This document shows, in pieces, positions 52,226-61,608 of a stretch of 64,000 nt of DNA. The notes under the pieces are model-generated. The model was not told where the DNA came from, did not search any database, and saw nothing but the letters and a program-made list of their open reading frames with translations. This stretch comes from Paenibacillus sp. R14(2021). Its GTDB lineage: Bacteria; Bacillota; Bacilli; Paenibacillales; Paenibacillaceae. How positions within the stretch are numbered: the first letter of the stretch is position 1; every line of letters starts with the position of its first letter. The stretch is taken from contig NZ_CP080269.1 of assembly GCF_019431355.1 (NCBI RefSeq), positions 1,054,001 to 1,118,000 of the forward strand, written 5' to 3'. Made by a program: the position numbers and the translations under genes.

Positions 52226-53705
52226 GAGGCTCTTCCCCTTGCTTATCGGAATCTAAGGTGTTTAGGTCACTGGGGCGCCGCTTATATTGATTTAGGGGCA
52301 GCCGAAGAACGGCTTTGACCATGTCTTTGAAGCTCGGCGGCGATAACGGCGATAGGTAAGGAACACCGAAAGAGCTTAAGCTGCACATATAGCCGATCAG
52401 CACCACGATGCTGATGATTAACCCGAACATGCCGAAGGCGGCGGAGATAAAGAAGAACACGAAGCGGATGACGATGACGGAGCCGCTCAAATTCTGACTA
52501 ACTAACGTCGCGCCCGACACGGCTACGATTGCGCCAACCACGACGACGCTCGGTGATACGAATCCGGCTCGAATGGCCGCATCTCCAATCACTAGTCCGC
52601 CCACAACGGTCAGTGTTTGGCCGATGGAGCTGGGAAGGCGAAGCCCGGCTTCCCTGAAAATCTCCAGCAGCACCAGCAGAATAAACATTTCGATTTGCCC
52701 GGAGAACGGCAGGCCGAAGCGTGCCGTTGCAATGGTTGACATTAACCGAAACGGGATCTGATCCGGATGAAACGAAGTGAGCGCGACCCAGACGCCGGGT
52801 AATAAGACGGACAAGCAAAAGCTGAACGCGCGAATCAGACGAGCAAACGAAATGTATTGAAAACTGAAATAGATATCCTCCGGTGATTTCAGTAAGAGCA
52901 TAAATGTGCCCGGGCCGATGAGCACCATCGGGTTGCCGTCCACGATAATGACAAACCTCCCGTTCAACAAGCTGGTGACTGCCTTGTCCGGCCGGCCGGT
53001 ATAATCGAATAAAGGCAGGAGCGCATAGGGTTTATCTGCGATCATCTTCTCTAGGTGATTAATGCTCTGTAGACCATCGACATCGATTCGATTTAGTCGT
53101 TTCCGAACTTCATTCAGCACGCTTGGCGCAATGATATCCGAAAAATAAAACAAGCCTACCTTCGTTCGTGTTCTTCTTCCCAGCGTAAACGTTTCATAGC
53201 AGAGGGATTGGCTGCGGATCCGTTTTCGAATCAAGGCCGCATTAACGGCGATATCTTCCACAAAGCCGTCCTTGGGGCCATTTATTGAGATTTCCGTGCT
53301 GGATTCCTCAGGTGTCCGATCCGGACGGCGTGCGATATCCATGCGAAACAGCAGGTTTGGCTGCGTGAACAGCAGCAGGATATCACCTTGGAAGATCCAC
53401 TCGGACAACTGCTCCTGCGAGGCATGAACGTCGACCGCCGATAGAGGCAGCGGAATGCACATGGTTGACAGCTGCAGCACGTCGTACAGCTTTTGCTGCC
53501 GATGCAGGCTGACCAGCTCTGGAAGAATGACTTTCGCGATCAGAGAGGCATCGCACAGACCTCCGCTGTATACGAGAATAACCTCGCCGTTTCCTCCCTC
53601 CTCCAGTCGATATTCCTGCAGCTCAACGTCCGCAGCCTGCTGGAACAAGGTCTTGAATGTCTGCTTGTTCCAACCTGTAATGGGCTCAAGTTTAGCGCCA
53701 TTCAT
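52209..53705 (-). CDS. Spore germinant receptor A subunit (GerAA/GerKA family)
   Basis: 498 residues from ATG 53705, with AAGGAGGAAAC just before it. Two cytosolic N-terminal subdomains (IFQGDILLLFTQP; later INGPKDGFVEDIAVNAALIR) precede the membrane part with TSLLNGRFVIIVDGNPMVL and FSGQIEMFILLVLLEIFREA. The ATG overlaps the B-subunit TGA (ATGA), so translation is coupled. The A subunit forms the nutrient-gated ion channel. The subunit order here is B-A-C rather than the common A-B-C. Confidence 0.95.
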   Translation of the reverse strand: MNGAKLEPITGWNKQTFKTLFQQAADVELQEYRLEEGGNGEVILVYSGGLCDASLIAKVILPELVSLHRQQKLYDVLQLSTMCIPLPLSAVDVHASQEQLSEWIFQGDILLLFTQPNLLFRMDIARRPDRTPEESSTEISINGPKDGFVEDIAVNAALIRKRIRSQSLCYETFTLGRRTRTKVGLFYFSDIIAPSVLNEVRKRLNRIDVDGLQSINHLEKMIADKPYALLPLFDYTGRPDKAVTSLLNGRFVIIVDGNPMVLIGPGTFMLLLKSPEDIYFSFQYISFARLIRAFSFCLSVLLPGVWVALTSFHPDQIPFRLMSTIATARFGLPFSGQIEMFILLVLLEIFREAGLRLPSSIGQTLTVVGGLVIGDAAIRAGFVSPSVVVVGAIVAVSGATLVSQNLSGSVIVIRFVFFFISAAFGMFGLIISIVVLIGYMCSLSSFGVPYLSPLSPPSFKDMVKAVLRLPLNQYKRRPSDLNTLDSDKQGEEPHERNP

Positions 53706-54805
53706 GCTGTTTCCTCCTTGAACTTCCTGGAAAATAGCGAGATCGAGATGCAAACGAGAGATACGAATAACGCTACCGTGAAGGAGGTCGGGATGTAAAA
53801 CCGGTATATCCATAAATAAATCGTATATCTCTCTATGGGAATTATGGCTATCCCTATATAACTGACCGTAATGATTAGGTTATACCAGCTGCGCTGCCTC
53901 GCGCGACTAAACGGCAGAAGTTCCCCCAATAGAAATTGCGCGAAGCCGATTCGAATCATTGCACCGGTCAGCCACTGAAATACGGATAAAAAATCGACAT
54001 GCTCGATATTGCTGCCCAGCTTGATCAACCGCCATTGCTCATAAGGCGGATCGGACTGTTTAGCCGCTTCGGCGATACCGAATTCGGATATTGCTCCAAA
54101 TATCGGTCCAATCGTGATGTAGACCATAATCACTGCAAAAACAATGATTTTCCAGACTCGAGTTCCCGGCTTCATACGATGTTGAACAGCCACGAACATC
54201 ATCAGCTCGATAAAACCGCCTCCAGCATACAGCATGCCGTGGAAGACCGGCTGCCAACCATGCTCCAGCACCGGCTTTAAGAGCGTCATATCTTTCTGCG
54301 GCATATTCGACAAAGCAACAAAAAAACCGAGAGCGATCACAATGGGAAGCAGAATACCCGCGCTGATCGCGATCATCCGTAAGCCGGACGAAGCGAAGAA
54401 ATGACTGGCCAGGCAAAGAACCAAGATGATGACAAACTTAGGTGTTCCGGGCAAGTAGTCAATATTGGTCCAGACGGAGGATTGCTCGACGGTCGACAGT
54501 CCAATCAGATAGAGCTGCAAACAAATCGGCAGGACAATGATCCAAGAGACAACGATATTCGTCTTGCTTGCCAGCCACGGCTGCAGCTTCTGCTGACCGG
54601 ACCGCTTCATGAACAGGACAAGCAGCGCACACCAAGGAAGCAATAAGAGTCCCGCCAACAAAACCGAAATCCATGCATCTCTTCCCGCTGCATCGAGGAG
54701 CATGGGATTGAGGATAACATGGCTCAACAGCCCGTTCATAAGCATGAAAATCATGCAGACTTGAAAAAAACTGATTTTGCCAACTGACATATCTATGCGG
54801 ATCAC
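53702..54805 (-). CDS. Spore germinant receptor B subunit (GerAB/GerKB, amino-acid-permease-like)
   Basis: 367 residues, about ten membrane helices; binds the germinant (family knowledge). It begins SVGKISFFQVCMIFMLMNGL and has the GGGFIELMMFVAVQHRM helix. The start may be GTG 54805 or ATG 54790; AGGTG lies close upstream of both, and neither spacing is ideal. First gene of the operon, with 110 bases of free DNA before it where a SigG promoter would be expected; I did not locate one with confidence. Confidence 0.92.
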   Translation of the reverse strand: MIRIDMSVGKISFFQVCMIFMLMNGLLSHVILNPMLLDAAGRDAWISVLLAGLLLLPWCALLVLFMKRSGQQKLQPWLASKTNIVVSWIIVLPICLQLYLIGLSTVEQSSVWTNIDYLPGTPKFVIILVLCLASHFFASSGLRMIAISAGILLPIVIALGFFVALSNMPQKDMTLLKPVLEHGWQPVFHGMLYAGGGFIELMMFVAVQHRMKPGTRVWKIIVFAVIMVYITIGPIFGAISEFGIAEAAKQSDPPYEQWRLIKLGSNIEHVDFLSVFQWLTGAMIRIGFAQFLLGELLPFSRARQRSWYNLIITVSYIGIAIIPIERYTIYLWIYRFYIPTSFTVALFVSLVCISISLFSRKFKEETA

Positions 54806-54922
54806 ACACCTGAACTCATTGTTGCGAATCAGTTATATTGTGCCATCTGAGTAACTATTTATACGAAATAAGAAGTAGAAGGAATCACTATCCCTCGGTC
54901 ACGCCTCTTGAATGCATAAAAA

Positions 54923-54943
54923 AAACCGCGGTTTCCGCGGTTT
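54923..54943 (-). terminator. Terminator after the 46-residue gene
   Basis: AAACCGCGG (54923-54931) and CCGCGGTTT (54935-54943) form a perfect stem with loop TTT. The A-run at 54918-54922 is the minus T-tail. Confidence 0.8.
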
Positions 54944-54952
54944 CCTCCATGC

Positions 54953-55093
54953 TCAAGTATGATATTTATCCGTTGGCTGATTGAGTACCCATTCAAGCAT
55001 CTCGATTTGAATGCGTAGAACCTCAGAATCCGTGTTCTTGAGCAGTCCTTGAAGTTGAATCAATTTGGCCTTAATTTGATCCTCGGTTCTCAT
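54953..55093 (-). CDS. Small hypothetical helical protein
   Basis: 46 residues from ATG 55093 (AAAGGGG about 12 bases upstream): RTEDQIKAKLIQLQGLLKN, then IQIEMLEWVLNQ. Two amphipathic helices, no membrane segment. The open frame to 55162 has no better start. It has its own terminator, which supports expression. Confidence 0.55.
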   Translation of the reverse strand: MRTEDQIKAKLIQLQGLLKNTDSEVLRIQIEMLEWVLNQPTDKYHT

Positions 55094-55237
55094 GGTACGG
55101 TAGTACCCCTTTCTTATTGTGCCTGACTCGTTATTAAGAGCTGATCGTAATGAATGAAACACTTAACAGCTGTTTATGCTACTTTCTAGCATATCACGAT
55201 TTGTCACATGCGGCATATGGGGTTACAGCTTGAGGCC

Positions 55238-55984
55238 TTAAGAGATAACAAGGCCTCCGTCGACGGCGATAATTTGTCCGGTAATCCAGCTAACTTCCGG
55301 ATCCGCTACGTTCAAGATCCAAGTCGCAACATCGTCAGGTTCGCCGCGGCGGCCAAGTGGGATCATTTGACGTTCTTGTTCTTTAACCGCTTCGATTTGC
55401 TCGTTTGAAAGACCCATTCGATCCTTAAGGAATGCCGACTCCACAGGACCGGACGCGATAGCGTTCACACGAATCCCCTTGGGAGCGAATTCTAAGGCCC
55501 AACAGCGCGTCAGATGCTCGATTGCTGCTTTACTTGAGCCATAGAGAGACAAGCCCGCGGCTGCTTTACTGCCATACGTACTGGAAATATTGACGATTGC
55601 GCCTTTGGTTTTCTCAAGATGCGGAATTGCGGCAGCGGCAAGCAGCGACGGTCCAACGACATTCACGGCAAAGATATCGTGCATTGCCTTTGCATTCGCT
55701 TGTTCAAGCGGCTGAAGAACGCCTCCGCCAGCATTATTGACGATGACGTCGATGCGCCCCCAATGCGCAAGCGCTGCCGCTACAGTGAGATTTGCTGCTT
55801 CTGGATCGCTGGCATCGGCTACGAATGGTTTGATATTCGGATGGCCGGCAGCGGCTTCTTCCAGTGCTTCTAATCGGCGTCCTGTAATTAGAACGTTGGC
55901 TCCTTTCGCAGCAAATTGCCGCGCGGCTGCAAGGCCGATACCTCCGCCCCCGCCTGTGATGATAACCACTTTACCTTTATACAT
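55238..55984 (-). CDS. Short-chain dehydrogenase/reductase
   Basis: 248 residues. Cofactor motif TGGGGGIG, NNAGGG, Ser in NISSTYG and YxxxK in YGSSK. GAAGGAG lies 9 bases before ATG 55984, which is therefore preferred to the ATG at 55993 that touches the ribosome site. Substrate unknown. Divergent region upstream contains two TTAAnTnnTTAA dyads. Confidence 0.92.
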   Translation of the reverse strand: MYKGKVVIITGGGGGIGLAAARQFAAKGANVLITGRRLEALEEAAAGHPNIKPFVADASDPEAANLTVAAALAHWGRIDVIVNNAGGGVLQPLEQANAKAMHDIFAVNVVGPSLLAAAAIPHLEKTKGAIVNISSTYGSKAAAGLSLYGSSKAAIEHLTRCWALEFAPKGIRVNAIASGPVESAFLKDRMGLSNEQIEAVKEQERQMIPLGRRGEPDDVATWILNVADPEVSWITGQIIAVDGGLVIS

Positions 55985-56381
55985 TCTGTACATCTCCTTC
56001 GTTACAGTTTAATATTTTGATGTTAATAATTAATTGATTAACTAAATGACAAATGGACAATAGCTTTTTGAAATACGTACTTTTACTGCGAACATCGTAC
56101 TTCCCATCGATATACGTTGTTTTCTTCCTTCAATGGACTCCCCCTTAAGTTCACCAGTGAATAATTAACTACTTAACTATACAATTTGGTTCAATCGATG
56201 TCAAGATGACTTTCCCCCTATCCAGCCTTTGCGGAAGCCAAGAAAAATCTGTTATTCGCCTTAGCTTTATTCGATTTACAATCCCATCGCTAATGGCGGA
56301 ACCCGATCCCTCGCCGCCGCTCTTATTAAGGAACGGCAAGGAATACACAACTCCGCCAAAGCCGGTTACACAATTGCTGCT
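55985..56381. other. Intergenic region with two dyad sites
   Basis: 397 bases with no gene seen. TTAATTGATTAA (56030-56041) and TTAACTACTTAA (56165-56176) share the pattern TTAAnTnnTTAA. Such A/T-rich dyads are typical of MarR- or HxlR-type operators; no such regulator is in this window. They may control the adjacent SDR gene. Confidence 0.4.
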
Positions 56382-57350
56382 TTATGCGCTTGTTTTCTGA
56401 TGCTTGATCGGCAAATAATGAATCGATTTAATGAAACGAATTGTTCTTGTTTGCGCGCGCATGACCACGGAATGGGTCTCCGCTTGTTGGTTCGGCAAAT
56501 ATTTGACGCCGCCGAGAAACTCGCTGTTCGTTACTCCTGTTGCTGCGAAGATGACATCATCATCACCAACCAAATCTTCCATGGATAATACTTTATTCGG
56601 GTCAGCAAGTCCCATCGCGACGCATCGATCATACTGGGCTGGATTCTCAGGCAGCAGACGGCCCTGGAATTCACCGCCTAAGCATTTCAAGGCTGCTGCG
56701 GCCAATACGCCTTCTGGCGCACCTCCTGAGCCCAGATAGATATCTATATCCGTCTCCGACATCGCTGGTGCAATAGCGCCAGCGACATCGCCGTCCGACA
56801 AAAGCTTGATGCGCACGCCGAGCTTACGCAGCGTTTGGATCAATGTTTGATGACGTTCTCGTTCGAGCAGCATGACGGTTAACTCCGAAACCTGCTTCTG
56901 CAGGACTTCGGCGGCTTTGGCCAGCGTAACCTCGACGGGATCAAGGACGTTCAGCTTCCCTGCTAAGGCTGGACCGACGGCAAGCTTCTCCATGTACATA
57001 TCCGGAGCATGGAGCAAATTGCCTTTCTTCGCGATCGCGATGACGGACAAGGCATTGTTCAAGCCGCTGGATACAAGCGTAGTCCCTTCCAAGGGATCAA
57101 CGGCTACGTCTACCTCGAGACCCTGTTGGTTGCCCAGCTTCTCGCCGATATAAAGCATCGGCGCCTCATCCATCTCTCCCTCGCCGATGACGACTGTTCC
57201 TTTAATGGATACGGAGTCAAACATCGCCCGCATCGCTGAAGTAGCGGCTTCGTCCGCGCTGTTCTTATCTCCTCTGCCAATCCAAGGCGCTGATTCCAAT
57301 GCAGCCTTCTCTGTTACGCGCACAAGCTCAAGGGCTAACTCACGTTCCAT
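56382..57350 (-). CDS. glpX: Class II fructose-1,6-bisphosphatase
   Basis: 322 residues. Hydrolyses fructose-1,6-bisphosphate in gluconeogenesis. Family motifs IGRGDKNSADEAA, VIGEGEMDEAPML, DPLEGTTLVSSG, and GSGGAPEGVLAAAALKCLGG are complete. ATG 57350 has GGAGGAG at 5 bases. It follows the STAS-like gene at a distance of 45 bases and may be co-transcribed with it. Confidence 0.95.
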   Translation of the reverse strand: MERELALELVRVTEKAALESAPWIGRGDKNSADEAATSAMRAMFDSVSIKGTVVIGEGEMDEAPMLYIGEKLGNQQGLEVDVAVDPLEGTTLVSSGLNNALSVIAIAKKGNLLHAPDMYMEKLAVGPALAGKLNVLDPVEVTLAKAAEVLQKQVSELTVMLLERERHQTLIQTLRKLGVRIKLLSDGDVAGAIAPAMSETDIDIYLGSGGAPEGVLAAAALKCLGGEFQGRLLPENPAQYDRCVAMGLADPNKVLSMEDLVGDDDVIFAATGVTNSEFLGGVKYLPNQQAETHSVVMRAQTRTIRFIKSIHYLPIKHQKTSA

Positions 57351-57395
57351 TGTCTCCTCCACCTTTCGTACCGTAGTCCTGTTTATGTGATCAAG

Positions 57396-57794
57396 TTAGG
57401 CTGCAATTCCTGACAACCATGCGACTGCGTTGTGAATCCCTTCGAATTCGTGGTGGAACAGCTTCACGGTTTCTTTGCTGTTCGTAGTCCTGTCCTCATC
57501 GCTTCCGCTGACTGATTTCGATGGGTTGACGGTAGCGGTATATTTAATGCCGGCATTCACGAGGCGCGGAAGCCATTCTTCCTCCAACCATTTCGTGTCT
57601 TCTGCTACGACTAGGATGTGGCTGCTGTCGAACAAAGCTTTCTTCGCTTTCATAATGACGGCCAGCTCAACCATTTTGTCTAACGGATCGCGGAACTCAT
57701 CGCCTTTGGCAAAGGAATTCCAACGAATGACGACCGATTCTACGACTTCATCCCAAAAAATATGTGCTTTATCTGAACTGTAATAATGTCTCAT
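57396..57794 (-). CDS. STAS/SpoIIAA-like small protein
   Basis: 132 residues. Alpha/beta sequence with KAKKALFDSSHILVVAEDTK matching the SpoIIAA-like/UPF-type fold recalled for small proteins without known function. AGGAGAG before ATG 57794. No membrane segment. First of a possible two-gene unit with glpX. Confidence 0.6.
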   Translation of the reverse strand: MRHYYSSDKAHIFWDEVVESVVIRWNSFAKGDEFRDPLDKMVELAVIMKAKKALFDSSHILVVAEDTKWLEEEWLPRLVNAGIKYTATVNPSKSVSGSDEDRTTNSKETVKLFHHEFEGIHNAVAWLSGIAA

Positions 57795-58114
57795 GCTTCA
57801 TCTCTCCTAAATTGTATTTTCATTTTGGATGCATGGTATATGTTTGAATGCATCTCGCCTAATAGACCGGCAAGGCGCTTGTTAAGTTCGTAGTAACACT
57901 ATAATACGAAATGACTCCATTGAAGTAATTAATATATTTCACATTGGATATAGACGTCATCTATGCCTTAAATCAGATCAAAAAAAACCCGCACATGCAG
58001 GGCTCTAACAACGCGCGGAATGATAAGCAAGCAAGGACAACTCGTAATAAATTCATAGCGGCGAGTGGATACTATTGGTTCGTACGATGATTTTCCACAA
58101 GAAAGGAGATTCAC
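57795..58114. other. Divergent intergenic region
   Basis: 320 bases without a gene. CCCGCACATGCAGGG at about 57987-58001 forms a short hairpin with an A-run before it, so it could stop minus-strand transcripts. The cupin ribosome site AAAGGAG is at the right edge. Confidence 0.4.
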
Positions 58115-58537
58115 ATGATCTTGAACAAGATTTCAATCCTTGCAGCAGCAATTGTGTTGGCCGCCGGAGTCACTTATGCGCTTCAGAGAGTATCCGCCCA
58201 GCAGGAAATCAAGCGCACCGCTCTCCTGCGGCATGATCTCACGATCGACGGACGGGAGGTTCTCCAGGATCGCGTCGACTTCGGCCCGGGAGTCATCTCC
58301 CCCACGCACTCGCATCCAGGAGAGGAGATCGCCTACGTGCTTGAAGGCTCGATTAGGTATGAGCTCGAGGGGCGCCCGCCGGTGACGCTCAATGCCGGCC
58401 AGAACATCTTCATCCCAGCGGGTGCGGTCCATCGGGCAACGAACGTCGGCAGCGACAACGCCTCGGAGCTCGCTACGTACATCGTCAAGAAAGGGAAGGA
58501 ACTGCTCCAGTTGCATCCGTCCAACAGTCTTCCTTAA
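58115..58537 (+). CDS. Secreted cupin-domain protein
   Basis: 140 residues. N-terminal membrane or signal segment (ISILAAAIVLAAGVTYALQ) then a single cupin: THSHPGEEIAYVLEGSIRYE with the two His and Glu metal ligands, and AGAVHRATN with the last His. Single-cupin exported proteins may bind metal or act as small dioxygenases; the role is unknown. AAAGGAG before ATG 58115. GC-richer than the flanks. Confidence 0.85.
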   Translation: MILNKISILAAAIVLAAGVTYALQRVSAQQEIKRTALLRHDLTIDGREVLQDRVDFGPGVISPTHSHPGEEIAYVLEGSIRYELEGRPPVTLNAGQNIFIPAGAVHRATNVGSDNASELATYIVKKGKELLQLHPSNSLP

Positions 58538-59130
58538 TCTCGTTCCAGCCTGTTGTTGGATTCATAACAAGTGCAAACGGCATTCAGGGCTGCTTTGTCC
58601 TCCGCGATCCGTTCAGGTCGGATCGCCCCTGGGATGACTGCCGCGACTGCTGGATTGGCAAGCGAAAACTGCAGAGCGGCCGCCTTAACGCTCACCCCGT
58701 GCCGCTTCGCGATGCTCTTGATTCGCTCAACCTTGGCGATAATTTCAGGCGAGGCGTCTTGATACTCGAAGCGGGTGCCTCCGGCGAGAATTCCCGAGCT
58801 GTACGGGCCTCCGACAACAATATCCAGTCCGAATTCAAACAGGCCTCCTTTTTCTCGCAAGTATCGAAGCGCGGGGTCTTCTAGTTCATCCAGAATTAAT
58901 TGGCCGACTGTACTAAGCACATAGTCGTCGCGTTGTGCTTTGACAGCGCTTCGCCAAGTCGAATTTCAGCCAAGCCCGCAATCGTAGAATGGTGCACTGT
59001 CAAAATAACGAATGCCATGATCCCAAGCTGCATCTACGGTTGACAGCGCCTCTTCTTCCGGAATGTCGCGAAACATATTTCCAAGCGGAGCCGTTCAAAA
59101 ACCCAATTTGCCATGCAATATGTTTGTTCT
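58534..59130 (-). pseudogene. Aldo/keto reductase pseudogene with nonsense and frameshift lesions
   Basis: The minus strand reads KLGF, TGA, then TAPLGNMFRDIPEEEALSTV and DAAWDHGIRYFDSAPFYD at about 58960-59115: the N-terminus of an aldo/keto reductase, where the GFG glycine is a stop. A frameshift near 58925 joins GEALSKH to YVLSTVGQLILDELEDPALR, and a large deletion follows before EFGLDIVVGGPYSSGIL, the C-terminal half. It resembles pyridoxal/D-threo-aldose dehydrogenase-type enzymes. No product expected. Confidence 0.78.
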
Positions 59131-59318
59131 CATCTACACGATTTCCTCCTCAGGGTTGTATGTAGTCCTCATGAACGAATGCAGCTTCCGGCCTCCTGTA
59201 CTAAATGATACCCACTTCGGTAGAATCACTTCCTGCGCGTTGGTGATTTTAAATTTATAACGCCTCGCCGCGTTTTTGACATCCATTATTTCACTTTTTT
59301 TATTGTGCAAAATATAAT

Positions 59319-59347
59319 TGACCATAATAGTATTTGGCGATATACTC
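59319..59347 (+). promoter_or_regulatory. Sigma-A promoter of the glutathione-peroxidase gene
   Basis: TTGACC (59319-59324), a 17-base spacer and TATACT (59342-59347). It lies about 60 bases before the start codon. Confidence 0.75.
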
Positions 59348-59410
59348 ATATCATGAGTTAGGAAGTGCACAACTTAATTTTAGGCAGCATAACTGAAAGG
59401 ATGATTGAAC

Positions 59411-59887
59411 ATGTCCATTTACGATTACAAAGTCAGAACCGTCAAAGGCGAATCCAAATCGCTACACGAATACGAGGGCAAAGTATTGCTGATCGTCAAC
59501 ACGGCGAGTAATTGTATGTTTACGCCTCAATACAAGGAACTTCAGGCGCTTTATGCCAAGTACAAGGACGAAGGCCTTGAAATTCTGGGCTTCCCGACCA
59601 ACCAATTCGGCAGCGGAGAGAAAGGCCCGAATGAAGACATCCATAGCTATTGCGAAATCAATTTCGGTGTCTCCTTCCCGCTCTTTGAGAAAACCGAAGT
59701 GAATGGGAACAACGCCCATCCGTTGTTTCAACACTTGAAACAAGCCGCCCCCGGTGTGCTCGGCTCGAAGTCAATCAAATGGAACTTCACCAAGTTTCTC
59801 GTCGACCGCAGCGGAAACGTACGGAAACGGTTCGGCTCTGCCGAGAAGCCTTCGCAGATGGAAAAAGAAGTAGCCGGCCTGCTGTAA
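59411..59887 (+). CDS. Glutathione peroxidase-like thiol peroxidase (BsaA type)
   Basis: 158 residues. Thioredoxin-fold peroxidase reducing hydroperoxides, probably with thioredoxin rather than glutathione. The peroxidatic Cys is in NTASNCMFTPQY (Cys instead of selenocysteine), followed by GFPTNQFG and KWNFTKFLVDR. ATG 59411 with GAAAGG at 9-10 bases; an in-frame TTG at 59405 is less likely. It has its own promoter. Confidence 0.94.
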   Translation: MSIYDYKVRTVKGESKSLHEYEGKVLLIVNTASNCMFTPQYKELQALYAKYKDEGLEILGFPTNQFGSGEKGPNEDIHSYCEINFGVSFPLFEKTEVNGNNAHPLFQHLKQAAPGVLGSKSIKWNFTKFLVDRSGNVRKRFGSAEKPSQMEKEVAGLL

Positions 59888-60031
59888 GCCAAGCCAGCGT
59901 GACTGGGCACGCCATAATAAGAGCAATCATGCAGATTCCCCTTCTGCCGATTGCCCCTTTTTGCAAAATGTACGGTTTATTTGCGGAGCTCCCCATGAGC
60001 AGCGAGCACAGGTGAAAACGTGAATACGAAA

Positions 60032-60056
60032 ATGAGCGCCTGATACAGGCGCTCAT
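60032..60056 (-). terminator. Terminator after the ABC-F gene
   Basis: ATGAGCGCCTG (60032-60042) pairs perfectly with CAGGCGCTCAT (60046-60056). The minus transcript continues TTTTCG. The 213 bases between the peroxidase and the ABC-F gene hold nothing else that I recognise. Confidence 0.8.
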
Positions 60057-60100
60057 GAGGTACATAGCTATGCTTATTCGTTCTGCCACCATTAAACCGG

Positions 60101-61579
60101 TTAGAGCGCAATAACCTTCGTCGCGATTCGTTTGCAAAATTCGCTGTCGTGCTCGACGAACAGAATCGTCGGTTCGTATTCGAGCAGCAGTTCCTCCAAT
60201 TGGATGCGGGAGATGACGTCGATGAAATTGAGCGGTTCATCCCAAATATGCAAATGGACGCGCTCGGAGAGGCTTTTGGCAAGGAGCACCTTCTTCTTCT
60301 GACCGCCGCTGAACGCGGCCATATCCTTCTCGAATTGGACGCGGGAGAAATCGAGCTTGCGCAGAATCGACTTGAACAGACTTTCGTCAATGCCGCTGTT
60401 TCTCGCGTAATCCGTCAGATTTCCTTGCAGAAACGACGTGTCCTGCGAGACGTACGAAATCTTCAGCTGGCTTCCTCTTCGGAAGGTCCCCGTATGGCTG
60501 ATATCCTCGCCGCGGATGAGCTTGATGATGCTGGATTTGCCGCTGCCGTTCCTTCCCGTGAGCGCGATGCGGTCCCCCTGCTCGATTACAAAATTAACGT
60601 CCCCGCATACGTGCTTGTCGCCGTAATAAATCGACACATGGTCAAGCTCGGTGAGCTGGTGCTTATGATAAACGAGCTGCGAGATTTTCAAGCTGTCCGC
60701 GCTTTCGATATTTTGAAGCAGCTTCGACTTGTCTTCGATCGCGGACTGCTGACGCTGCTCGATGGATTTGGAGCGTTTCATCATTTTGGCAGCCTTGTGG
60801 CCCACGTAGCCTTTATCGATCTTGGAACCGGAATTTCGCGTGCCGTTCTTCGTTTTCTCGACCTCGTGCGACCATCCGCTCGTGCGTTTGGCGGCTTCGG
60901 ACAACCGTTTGATGTCCGATCGCAGCTTCTCGTTCTCGGCCAGCTCGAATTGGTCCTCCCGCTCTTTGTTCGCCCACCACTCGGAGAAATTACCCTTCCG
61001 AATCTCGATCGAAGTTTTGTTGATGGATAGAATATGGTCGACGCAGCGATCCAGGAACGCTCGATCATGAGAGACGAGGATAAAGCCGTTCTTCGACCGC
61101 AAATACTGACTGACAAGCTTACGCCCCTCCATGTCGAGATGGTTAGTCGGCTCGTCGATCAACAGAAACCGGTCTTCCTTCAGGAATAGCGCCGCAAGCA
61201 GCACCTTCGTCTGCTCGCCGTTCGATAAGGAATCGAAAGGCCGGTACATCACGTCTTCGGGCATCTTCAGCAGCGATAGCTCGCGTATCAATTCCCAATG
61301 CTCGTAATCCGCCAAAATACCGTCGATGACGTCCAGCGTTTGATCTGCCTTGTTTGCTACCTCGAACGGAAAATAATCGAAGCCCACCTTCGACGAAATC
61401 GTTCCGCCGTACGCGTATTTCCCAAGCAGCAGATTCAAAAAGGTGGTCTTGCCTCTTCCGTTCCTTCCGGTAAAGCCTAGTTTCCAGTCGGTATCCAGTT
61501 GGAAGCTTACGTTCTCGAAAATGGTATCATAGCTGCCTTCATGGGCAAACGTCAGGTTCGTTACATTAATTAATGACAT
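60101..61579 (-). CDS. ABC-F ribosomal-protection ATPase (Lsa-like)
   Basis: 492 residues, two ATP-binding domains and no membrane segment. Domain 1: Walker A GRNGRGKT, signature SLSNGEQTK, Walker B LLIDEPTNHLD. A long inter-domain linker at about 190-290 (the ribosome-reaching arm) contains KRTSGWSHEVEKTKNG. Domain 2: GRNGSGKS, FSGGQKKK, HIWDEPLNFID. Lsa/Vga/Msr-type proteins displace lincosamides, pleuromutilins or streptogramin A from the ribosome. Sequence features are closest to Lsa. AGGAGG before ATG 61579; it sits behind a leader with attenuator. Confidence 0.92.
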   Translation of the reverse strand: MSLINVTNLTFAHEGSYDTIFENVSFQLDTDWKLGFTGRNGRGKTTFLNLLLGKYAYGGTISSKVGFDYFPFEVANKADQTLDVIDGILADYEHWELIRELSLLKMPEDVMYRPFDSLSNGEQTKVLLAALFLKEDRFLLIDEPTNHLDMEGRKLVSQYLRSKNGFILVSHDRAFLDRCVDHILSINKTSIEIRKGNFSEWWANKEREDQFELAENEKLRSDIKRLSEAAKRTSGWSHEVEKTKNGTRNSGSKIDKGYVGHKAAKMMKRSKSIEQRQQSAIEDKSKLLQNIESADSLKISQLVYHKHQLTELDHVSIYYGDKHVCGDVNFVIEQGDRIALTGRNGSGKSSIIKLIRGEDISHTGTFRRGSQLKISYVSQDTSFLQGNLTDYARNSGIDESLFKSILRKLDFSRVQFEKDMAAFSGGQKKKVLLAKSLSERVHLHIWDEPLNFIDVISRIQLEELLLEYEPTILFVEHDSEFCKRIATKVIAL

Positions 61580-61608
61580 GAAATATCCTCCTGCTTATAA
61601 AAAAATAA

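Noticed and set aside
56206-56400. 64-codon plus-strand open frame before glpX
   Set aside because: No ribosome site and no coding character; overlaps the glpX end.
60149-61030. 293-codon plus-strand frame opposite the ABC-F gene
   Set aside because: Antisense shadow of the conserved ATPase motifs.
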